The notes below the pieces were generated by a model, which was not told where the DNA came from, did no database searches, and saw nothing but the letters and a program-made list of their open reading frames with translations. The position numbers were made by a program, and so were the translations under genes. Shown here piece by piece: positions 47,601 to 59,600 of a stretch of DNA of 64,000 bases. The DNA is from Pachyseris speciosa (lineage: Eukaryota > Cnidaria > Anthozoa > Scleractinia > Pachyseridae): assembly GCA_016490735.1 (NCBI GenBank), contig JAEMWC010000093.1, positions 413,501 to 477,500 on the forward strand, read 5' to 3'. Each line of letters begins with the position of its first letter. Position 1 is the stretch's first letter.

Positions 47601-50600
47601 TCATGCCAGCACAAGAGCTATCCGGTATAGTGTAGACATAGCCTAAGAGTGAACATTAATCGATACCGGCCATATGTATTGACACCTAAGCGTATTGAAT
47701 TTCATGTTAAAATAATGTGTGTCTGTGACAAAAACATGCAACACTCAGATAAACTTTAGGTCGGCCAAGTTTTCTTCATGGAACATTTGTTACTTATTGC
47801 GAAATATTGTAGTGGTGTGGTCAGTCTTTGGCCATCGTTCTTTCTCAAGCGTTGATTTCTGCGAATCATGGCCCATCTGTCAGTTGTAAGAGGTTCGCAT
47901 TTTTAGAAACATCACATATCGCATACTGAAAGACTACTCTTGCATCGTTTGCATTCCTTCGAGTAGCTGAAGGAATATGTAAACAATGTGGACGAGTATT
48001 TTGTAATTGCTCCAAGTTGCTTTTCAAGATGTGATCCCGATTTGCTCGAAAGGTCTATTGAGTGATCAGTCAAGCGACAAGCTCATTATCTCTGATCTTG
48101 CGAGACGTGATCCTCGACTCAATTCTTGATAGCTGAGCCTCAATCCTCGATGCTTGAAACTCGCAGGAATCAAGGAATGAGGATCGCAGAAGAGACTGTC
48201 AACTTACTTTTAACTGGTACTGTAGGTGAAAGTTATGAACTCAAAGGCATGGTATGTTGTGTCGGTCATCATTTCACAGTAGCTGTAAATAATCACAGTG
48301 AATGGATATATGTAGATGATTTGTGTGTTTCAGTCTCGTTGGCACTTTATCGATAGGTATACCTAGTTATAAACTCATCAACAACTGTAGATGAGCTTGG
48401 GGAATGGTGCCTAGGGGGTGGTGCCGAGAGCATGTAAGGTCTCCATAACAACACTGTGAGCGGCAACCACCCCTAGGTACCATCACACTGAGAAACAGTG
48501 GAAGAACAATACTTACCCTATACTTTCCATAACAACGGAGGGAGGGCAGGCCGGGGAAAAATCAACCAGCACAAAGCCTATGTGTCGAACCAATGTGACA
48601 AAAACATGCACAATGAAATCAAAACCTGAAGCCAACTGTAAAATGCCAACAGCCCCTGCAAAAAGCCCAGGGGGGTACTCGGGATTTCAAATGACGGGGA
48701 TGATTGAATGGAGCCAAAAGTCAAGACTCCAAAAAATCCCTAGGATTTCCAGCAAAACCCAAACATATCCCTGGACCAAAAATTAACCCCCAAAAACTAT
48801 GCCAGGGCACTACCGATTCTTTTTAATACCCCAAAAAATCCCTACTCAAATCAAGCTACCCAAAAAATACGTCCCAAATTTTCGTACCCAAAAAAATCCC
48901 AGAATCGAAAATTTCAAACCCCAAAAAATCCTTCAATCATCCCCGTCACTTGAAATCCCGAGTACCCTCCCTGGGGCAAAAAGTCTGAGACCACCCTGCG
49001 CATTCCTCCTGAAGAAAACTGCTGACCAGCAGCATTGTTTTGACTTTAACTCAGCCTAAATTACATTTAGCCACATACTTTTAACGGTACAAACTGTCTG
49101 TGACATTTGCTGTTTCCTTGATTGCCTTTATTTTTCTCAGGGTGATCAGAACATTGTCTCAACATTTTCTTCCAAATGTTGTCAAATCTACCAACAATGG
49201 GTGAGAACTTGTAATTTATGTAGTACATAGTTTTAGATTGGGCCTGAAATTGTTGCTCTCTCTAGTAAGTCAATTCTTCAATATTTGACAAGGGTAGACA
49301 TTGAATTTAGCAAAATGTTATGACCATTGTTTTGTTTGTTTGAATGTGTGTTTTTTCAATTTATTCATTTGTATTCATATTTGATAAGATTTAAATGTGA
49401 GAATGTTCCATTCACAAGAAGGAAGAATAGTCATGTCTTGAAAAAGTAGTCTGACTACAAGATGTTGTTGTTCTACTTGCTGTTTTTTTTTCTCACTAAA
49501 TAAGGAGTGTAGTACACATAAACTTGTGTTATTTAAATTTGAGCCAAGGAAAATAAGATTTGATGTAAGTTGTTTTTACAACTTATAAAAATGAACAATA
49601 GCCCATAAGAATTGTCATTCAGAAATGTGTGAGCCTCATCGAGAGAAGAAGTTGATGAAAATTGAGAAAAGCAGATTCTCTTATTAAGTTTTACAGTGTA
49701 CATTACGTTAATATTCTAGAAAGCCGCTCGTAATTACTAGTATTTCTTATAACTATCCTGTATTTATGAAGTAGCTACGGTAATGATTGTTGTTTAAACA
49801 TTACTATTGATTGAATTGATAGTGTCACGGCAGAGAACTTGGTAAATGAGAATATCTTAAGAAAGGTAAGCAAGCAACCTATAGTAGTTCATAGAAAAGT
49901 CAAACCCCCCTTTACAGAGATTATTTCACTCTCCATCTGAAGCTTGAAGTCATATTGCCTTTTTTATTTTATTTGGCAGCTTCAAGAGCAACTACCTACT
50001 GCTCTCCATATTCTCAACCAAGCTCTGAAAGTGACAGATGACATGCCTCTTCCTGCTGTGCCTGCTCTTTCTGAGCCTACATGTAAGAAGAAAGAATTGT
50101 CTGGACAAGAAGAGACTAGCAATGATGCTGCATTAGCAAGTGACAGCTCTTCACAGGACAAGGAAGTTGACAGCACAGCTAACGACAAGGTGGAGGGCAA
50201 GGCTAATACCAAGAATGGCTCTGATGTGTCTAGTAATGGTGCCAGTGTTGGTGAAAACGGTGATGTTTGTACTGAAGAGGAAGTTGTTATAAAAGTGAAG
50301 AAGGATGACATCATTGCTCAGGTGTGAATGATTGTGTATAAAAATATTGTGAGATGTTGTATTCAAGATGTGTGTTTTTCTTACCTATGGGTTACCCTTG
50401 TTGGACCTAATGCACAAAAAACAAAAACAAAACAATTCAGAAAAGTCAGAAAAGTGAAACTGGATCCATCATTTAGGGAATTCAGTTTTAACAGTTTATC
50501 TGACATTCAGTCGGTGCCCAAGAAGAAGATGAGCAATTTTATATTTTAAATTTCTGATTTTTTTATGTAAATCCCTATTTATATTCCTGAATCTCTATGT

Positions 50601-53600
50601 CATTTCTAAATTTTTATATGTCAGGTACAATTTTTAGTGTTTATTACCCATGGCAAATGATTTTATATTATTGTTTTAAATCTAGTTAAGTCTGTAATTT
50701 TCGTAGATAATACACTTTCCCTCAAGCATGTATTTTGCTTTAACTACTGATCGTGTTTAAATAAAGGATTTTACTTACTTTACTTACTTATGTTTTGATA
50801 GCACATAGTCAACCAGTCAATCAATCAATCAATTCTCCAAAGTGAGTAAATTAAGAAACACAACAAGATAGAAATGTATGTAACATAAATTAAGGAAGCT
50901 CTGAAAAAAAATCCAAGTTTCAGATGGGATTTGAACCCATGACCCTCCGTGATCTTGATCCATGGATGCTCTAACCACTGAGCTACGTAGGACAAGCAAG
51001 CCCACATTTCACTCTTGCTCACCATAGAGTCCCAGTAGCTCGGTGGTTAGAGCATCCATCTAGATCATGGAGGGTTGTGGGTTCAAATCCCATCTGAAAC
51101 TCAGATTTTTTTTCCTGCATTTCCTTTGATGTTACAGAGTGACATTTCTATCATGTTGTAACCGATCAATCAATCAAACAATCAGTCAATCTTATATGTC
51201 TGTTTCAGGTTTCCTTTGATTTGGGAACTGTGTATTTTTACCAAGAAAAGTTCCAACAAGCTATGAAAATGTTTGAGAGTTGCAAGAATGCACAGGTATT
51301 TACCATTATTAACAAACACCAGCTTGTTTTGCTTTATTGTAATTTTTAAATTTGTTTCTCTTATGCTAGAGCAATGCATGGTAAAGTGACGGGCTGAGGG
51401 CATAACCATCTTGTTTCAAAGTGCAGATTTTCTTTGTCAGAGTTGTCACATATTGGCCTAAAAAGCCTCTGCAGCTAGAGTGTACAATACTTGCAATTAT
51501 ATTATTATTTTCTTGAAGTTCACATGTCCATGCTCAAACATTTCACTGAGCAGCACAAAATGCTGCAAAACAGTCTGTTTAACATAAATGTACCAACCCA
51601 TAAAACCCCTTGACGACTCTACTTTAACTTATAACTAAGACTATATACACCCAGGCTGTCATTAAGGGCTGGGAGCCAGGGATTTTCCCCGGCCAATTCT
51701 GATAATTCTGGACCAGATCCCCAGCTACTTCATAGAAAAACAGCTGACTGTAATTATTAACCATAATGACAACACCTGGATTCCCCAGCTACTTTTTGTA
51801 TGTGCCCGCCTACATAAAAAATTAGTGACAGCCCTGTATACCATATAGTGAAGTTTTGGTTGTTAATGTGGACATGTTCCTTTGGCACTTTCCACATTCC
51901 ATTTTAGTGTTCCCAGTCATCATTTTACAGTGTCAATAAAGAGAAGTTGTGGGGCTACTACATGGCTTGCTGTGGTCTGACAGGTATTCCCCCGTCAACA
52001 AGGAGTGCACCTCTTGAAGATAACAAGTTACCCTCCTTGGTTACGAGACTTGAGCAGTGCAGGCACTCTGGATACAAGGTTGGCCATTAATATTTATTTA
52101 GTGATAATGATGATGATAATAATTATTATAAATTATAGTCGTTAATTTAATAAAGATGGTGTCGCAAGTTCTCACCTGTAAGTCAGTAAGTGTTGGCAAA
52201 TAGTCCTCAGAAAATGTGCCCAGCACTAAATTTTGGTCAAATATGGCTCACTCACCTCCTAGAGCCAGCTTGGAGCCTTGATTTTTGCTTTTAACTTGGA
52301 GAAAGTCTCTTGCTTGTAGAAAATGTGTTATTCAGATGGATGTACAGCATGCCTGTACACTGTAGTTTTCTGAGCTGCTTCAGTGTGTTACTTTGAGGCT
52401 GGCTGTTTGACATTGAACAATAACTCTTTTTAATCTTATGTATACTATAAAGATTTTGTTTACTGCCTGTTAAGGCTACTTTATTTTAGGGATTCGAGGT
52501 CCAAGTGGGCTTGTCAGAGAAGGCACTTATTACACATTACATACATTCTGGTACATACATCAATTTATTCAAGGCATTTAAAATAAAGGTGACTACTTGA
52601 CGAATGTTCAAAAAGGGAGTTTAGGAAGTGGACCCTATAGAACAAACTCCCTAAAAGGAAATCTAAAATATTGAACAAACGTTAAAGATCTAATATTTAA
52701 AATTATTCAAATATCTGAGAATGTGAAAGTGCTTTGTGAAGAAATGAAAAACAACAAGACCAAGCTCCAAAGTGGCTCCTTTTACCGGCGGGATCAAACT
52801 TCATTTAAGTTCAGCTTTTTTGTTTTTCAATTAAACAGGATGTTATTCCATTGCTTTTGGAAGACAACATCACATTTGAACTCCCTTTGGAGTACAGGGA
52901 AAGCTTAGTGGCAGAATTGAAAACACCAAGTCGAAGACTGAGTGATGACGATGAAGCTGCTATTAGCATTGGTCTAGACTGGCAAGTCCTGGTCTGTAAT
53001 ATCATCAGGGATGTGCTTGAAGGCAGACCCACAAATCCTGGATTTTTGTTGTCTCTGCAAAATTGCACTCAGAATCAGCTGGATATGATCTTTTCTGTAA
53101 GTGATGGGCATTCATTAATCCTTAATGGAATTAATGCTATGTGTTCAAACAATATGTAATTCATTTACTAGTCAGTCAGCCAGTCAGGCAGCCTTGAACC
53201 AATCAACTTTGTTTTAATTTATAATGTTGCATTTCTGAGCTATCTCTCTCTGCTTGGCTGAGGCGCTCCTGGGGGCTCCTAATGGTGCCAACAGTCGACC
53301 TCCGTGCACTACCATGCTTTGCTGTCCCGCGCCAAAGTACAAATTTCATGAAGAGGGGGGGGGGGGGGGATTTTCTGGATTGATTAGCTTTGCAGCATAC
53401 TCGTGGCAAGTAAGGCGACTTACACAAAGAAACAGAATCTGTTGAGAGAGACAACAGGAACAAAATAATGTATTTTAACACCAAGTGTAAAACTCTGCAA
53501 TACAAACAATGTTTGTGGAATATTTCCACAGTTAACATAACTACATGGCCACTACGAGTTTTCTTTCAGTGTCCATGATATTGGCGGATCTCCACCCAGA

Positions 53601-56600
53601 TGAAATGTCTTTCCCTTTTTCAGAAATGTTGTATTAATAAAAATTTAACTTTGTCAAAGATTGATCTGAAATACAGTGCATGAGAAAAAGTTAATTGTTT
53701 CCTAGTGGTCGAGAATGTGTGGAGTGTATAGAGAAATTGAGGCAGAAATTAATGTACCACTTAATCAATGGCACAGAAATTAAAGCTAACAAAAATTAAT
53801 GCATTAATTTCCAATAATAAAGGTACATGTACATTTATACATTTATTTTTGATAATTTTCAAGCTCTTTTTCTCTAGCTTTGCTTGCAGTCCATACCAGT
53901 TGAGGAAGACTTTCCTACTCCACATATAGTGGACAGCAAGAGGTTCAAACTTCTGAAATCTTTTGTCCAGTAAGTATGAGAACTAGTTGCGAGTACAGGA
54001 GATCTACGGTGCATTAAGTGTCTCACTTTCTATTTTTGTTTCCATTAAATTTAACTCTCCATTTTCTTTTAATTTGTATTGAACAACTTTATTTAGCTTT
54101 AGAGGTCTACATTCATTAATGCCACATTGTGGCCAAGGTAGTAGAGCCATCAGCAGTTTTTAAACTTTAAAAATTTATGATAAACATTTTTTGACTAAAA
54201 AAAACAGAGTAGTCTTCAAGCTGTAAGATTAAATCAAAAATTAAATAACCGTTTTTACCCTCAGCAGTATTTATAGCACAAAGGCTGGCAGGACCAAGGA
54301 AATACATACAACAAATAATTCAAATAAACATAACAAGGTTAAGAAACCCAACTTGCAGGAGACAATAATTCAGCTGCTATTTACAAGCATGGCCAAGGAG
54401 TTGAACTCAGGACCACCAAGAAACAACTACTAACAGCTAGCGACCAGAGCGGGAGCTGAACTTGTGGGCCTGAATTGCAAGTCCAGCACACTTACCACTC
54501 GGCCACCCTGCCTGCCCAATGATTGTCTGCTGTTAAATAAAGATGACATTGCTTGCTGTTGCTCAACATGTCAAAATCAATTTCTTAAGTCTAGTAATGT
54601 ATTCTCTATTTTAGATTGATTTCTTGTAATTGTGAACTTGTGAATGGTTGGGAGGTTGCAAGGAACTCTGCTGCAAAAATCTTCTTGGATGAAGAGGTAA
54701 TCTTTGTTTACAACATCAGAGTTAACAAGTGTGCCATGCAGTCAAAGCTGATAACTACAGCCACCACTTAATATTCTTTGCTTAAAGTATTTTCGAATCA
54801 GTTTACAGTAAAAAAAAAATGCAGATAAGAACCTAGAATTTAATTATAAGAACCTGTTAGGCTAAATAGAGCCAATAGTTACATTCAGTGTAGCTTTCAA
54901 GTGCATACAGGGTTTGTAATTATTGCATTATACCGTCATTTTGGAGATAATTTGTGCATAATTTAATAAATGAGCAGGAGTGTTTTATCAACAGGGGTTT
55001 CATTAGAAGCTGGCATTATGCAGCCGGTGATAATCGCCGCCTTCTTTGTCAGAATTTACCTATTTCCACCTCCTACTTTGTCTGTACTTTCACTCAATGC
55101 ATATTATTTAAAATATCCATCAGGTCGCCACCTACTTTAGTTAGCTCAGACAGCTATTTCAAAATTTATTGAAATCCCTGTATCAAGTTTAAAACATGAG
55201 GGGCAGCTGAGCTTTACTGTACATCTATCCATCCTTACACTGATATTTAGATTTTGGGTTATTTTGGCCTAGAAAATTGGATGTAAAATTTAGTTGTGTC
55301 TTTATCAATTTCTTTTGTAAATTCCTTCATGCATTATTAATGAGTTTTTAAATAAATGATATACCACACCTACTGGTAGATGAGAACCTGTTTAAGAACC
55401 TGTTTATAGCGGCCTATAATTTCCTGGTAAGCACCATTTACGTACTAAGAATCTGTTTAGGCTAACTCAGATAAAATCTGTCCTTATATGCAGGTTGTTA
55501 CTGTAATTTTTGCTTTCCTTTCTTCCCCTATTGTGGCTCGCGTAATGAATTTGAGGCAAACAAAAGAAGAAAAACAGGTGTGAACAGCCAAAACAAATTT
55601 GAGCCACAACATGCTACTTTTTTAATCTAGCAAAAGAACGTATTAGTTCAGTTGCAGTACAAAGAGTTCCTAAGTGACATTAGTTTGTTATTTGAATGAC
55701 AGATTTCTTAAACAAAAAGCGTTTTCTTTCTGTGATAGTTGGTTTAAAATTTGCTTCTTCCTCAGGAAGAAGCCATGGATGTGACTCAGGATGAAGGAAC
55801 TCAAGCTCAAAAACAAATCCCAGCATGGTTTCCTTTTAACAAACATTGTGATGTAGAAGGTGTGCATGTTGGTCAATGTCAGCTTCAAAGGTCTTTCTCA
55901 GGACTACAGTTGCTTATGATCAGATATTATTGTGTCTTTCAAAGTCATGATATGGCTCACAGGTCTGAATCACTTACCAATTTTGAGATCCACATAAACT
56001 TAGTGCATTTGGCTATTTTTAAAAATGTTTCTTAGTTTATTGCCTGGGGAGACTTACATTGTATTATGAAGCATTGTCTTGTGTTGTTTCAGCTGCAACA
56101 GAGCAAGAGAGCATTGAGCTGAAAAAAGGTTTCCTTTGTGATAAACTGCGGCACACTGTTGACCCTGATGAGATCAGCACATTGGTGGAACAGCTGCACC
56201 AACTTGACAAAGGAAAACATCCATCAGAGGTAGCTGTATTCACATGATAGGTTGATCTTTTGTGAGAGTCTTTGACCTTCATCTTCATTGTCATCAATTA
56301 TCAGAGATTGCAGTTAGCTTTGCATGCAAATTTCCAGTGCACATAACTCGAGTAATCCAAAGTGCACCACTGCACAGAAGGTTGGCTATCTTTGAAATAT
56401 TTTGTTTAGAACTCAAGTTTGATTCTGTTTCAATTTTTCTGCAAAAGATACTTCAACGATGTCGAATCCTAAACGGCAGGGTGTTCAATGAGCATTTCCT
56501 TTCTCATACAGTGAGCAGAAATTTCCATCAATGGATTGTATTTTTAATTATTTAGTAATTTGGATTAAAGAGACTGTTGTCAACCTACAAATAGCACTGG

Positions 56601-59600
56601 GTCTGCATGGTGAGGTGGAGATCACTTTCTCTTTTCTCGCAGGAGAACCCGAGTTCGATTCCTCTTAAGCTAAGCAGATTAAGACTTTTTTCTTTTCCTT
56701 TTTCTTATTCTGTTGTTTTATTAAGAAGTATCTTTATTATAAATGCTTAAGCTCTAAAGGGATTTTGCAATATGAAAAGGATATGTTGATAGGGATTCTA
56801 TGGACCAAAACAAATGCACACTCGAGCATCATCATAAGCACAATGCTTGTGATGCAACAAGAACAGATTTGTCTCACTTCTTTTGTTTAGCTCTAAATGG
56901 GGGATGCACTGTTTTTGGAGGATAAAATTAATGTAGGCCTGAGTTACCACTAATTTTAGCCTCTTGTTTCTTGTCTTGAAGGAGTTTGTATGTTTACTGT
57001 ACAAGAGCCATCTTGAGGAGATAAAGAATCTTCAGCAACATCACACACTACACATTCTTTTTTCCAAAGCTTTGCACTGTTCAGCTGTGCAGGTAATTTA
57101 TTTTTAAAGGGGCACTGTCGCAGAATTTGGGTCGGAACCCAAACATGTGTTTGCAGTTTTCCTACGAAGTACTTTATATGTGCAGAAGATAAGATAAGAT
57201 ATTTAATAAAAAAATGTTTTATGTACTTGAATGGGATGTAAAACAATTATTAATACCACCAGAAATCAGTCTGTGAAACTAAATTATGATGCCATTGTTA
57301 TCGTGTATGTTGTTGTAGGGAAATGATGCACAAAATCTAGCCATAAAATTTTCTGCAAGCAAACAAAAATGATCAGTACCCTGGCAGTTTTCATACCAAT
57401 GGCTAAAAGCTCATTGACAAGCAAATTCCAAAACAGTGTGTGGTTAATACTAGCTTTTTCTTTGCTTATGTTCAATGCATGGCTGTGAAGAAATGCAATA
57501 ACCTGTTGGATATTCCATGAAGCACACCAGACCATTCTCTGCTACATTAGTGTGTTGAATAAAATTTTAGAATTAATTAAAATACATCACTTTGTTTGAG
57601 TGTCAATGTATTTGGCACACATGGTGCTAATTGGGGACACTATCCCTGCAGATTGAATTGGAATTTGGAAATGTTCGTTTTTGAGGAGAGGGGAAAACCG
57701 GACTACCCGGAGAAAAACCTCTCTAATCAAGAAAGAGAACCAACAACAAACTCAGCCCACATATGACGCAGAGTCCAGGAGTGAAATTAGGGCCACATTG
57801 GTGGGAGACGAGTTGCTCTCACCACTATGCCATCCCTGCTCCCCTACATGGATTACATGCAAGCTCAAAGCAGCTGAAATTATAATATTGTATTTTCACA
57901 TTTTCCCCAGGAATATAACAAAGCTTCTCAGCTTCTTTCCTATGCTCTTGGGATGGTTAACACAGTAGCTGGGCGAGGTGCTGGGAACAATCCACTGGAG
58001 AAAGTGAAGGCTGCCATTCACCAAGAACTTCTTGTGCTTGATATTTGTCATGAGTCACAGAACAAAAGGTATTGTTTAAAAGACATGGTGGGAATTGTTT
58101 TACCAAGTTTCAAAAGCTTGCATTGGTAGATTTTTTAGATTCTATTCTAAATCTGATGCGAGTAAGTATTCTTTCAGGAAGACAACTCATACATGTAATT
58201 GGGTTCTGGTGTCAAAGCAAAAACCTAATATTCTGCATTTCTTGCTTGTACAGACAAGATGAGGTATCAAACAGGGTCAAGTCGTACATGTGGCAAACTG
58301 CTCCAGGTATACTGTAGACCTGTGCTGTATTAAGGTCCCAATAAACTTTGTTCTTCTGACTGTAGTCATTGAGAGTGGTTACAACACTGCATCTTTGCTA
58401 AATCACTGAAGCTATCAAGTGTCTTGTATTTGATAACTGAAAAGGAAATCAATGGTATTACTTGAAAATTTGAACTCAGGAGTCATGTTTTTTTTCTCCC
58501 TTTGAGAAAAATACTTGACATATTCTCTGCTGGCATTCAAGGCATGCTTCTTGGGTGTATGTACAGCAACTATTTTACCCAAAAACATCAATAGAAAGTA
58601 GAACAAATGGCATTCTCTCTTTTTAATCAATCATTAGAAGACTCAGGTGTCCGTAAAGTTATCTACCTGTCATTTGTGATGGTGAAATGACATACTACGA
58701 AAAGTGACGTCTGTTATGTTTCTAACATTTGCTTGTTTTGACAGTTGCAGCTGAGATTCATATTGAGGAACAAGTGAATGCCTTTCTTTTAAATGGAAAG
58801 GAGTGGGAATTTCTATCCGAGATGAGAGTTGATGAATTTGCACTGACACTTGATCATAGATCTGTAAGTTACCTGGCTTGTTTATTTGGTCAAATTTGCT
58901 CAAACTTACCTGAATATTGAGGACCATTAAGGGGAAAGAAAAAGAATGATAGCTTATTGTTTTTAGCTACCAAATGACTACTCTGCTTGGGCTCCATCTT
59001 TGATTTGGTAGATTTTAGGGGTAATCCCTGCTACCATGTGGCCTTTAAGTGCCCAAAGAGTGGCTTCAGCTTACCAGATCACATTAGTGTGGGTTGTCCT
59101 TGTCACTCCAGCCACATCCCTCAAGCTTTACATTTTCATTGCTTGTTTTATTCATATGTGGCTACTTGAGCCTAAGCATTAGCTCATGCTGATGAGGCCT
59201 AACAAGGCCGAAACAGCTGTCCATGGCTGCTAATGCTTGGGCTCAATCTTTGAGTTGGTAGATTTTAGGGGTAATGCCTGCTACCATGTGGCCTTAGTGC
59301 CCAAAGAATGGCTTCAGCTTACCAGATGTTGTCTCCAGCCACATCCCACAAGCTTTACATTTTAATAACTCCTAAAACCTTTATGGTATATCAGTTTTTC
59401 ACCCTCAAAGTAAAAAAAATTAATCTTTTTTATAACAGACTTTTCTTAATTTTTGTGTTTGAGCATGGTTTATATACAGATCAAGTAAAAGTAAATAATT
59501 TATATGCCTGCAGAGGGGAGAGAAAGGAAGAAGCACTGCTGTTTAACAGAGGTTAACCACAGTTTGTAACCAAGAGGGTTAAGACTTCCTTTGGGCAATC

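Noticed and set aside
49833..49865. Alternative acceptor CGGCAG for INTS8 exon 7
   Set aside because: It gives an in-frame stop in the fifth to seventh codon; the TAG acceptor at 49822 keeps frame on both sides.
56960..56981. Alternative acceptor TTTTAG for INTS8 exon 16
   Set aside because: Using it shifts the frame and reaches a stop within about 19 codons, whereas AAG/GAG keeps the conserved reading.
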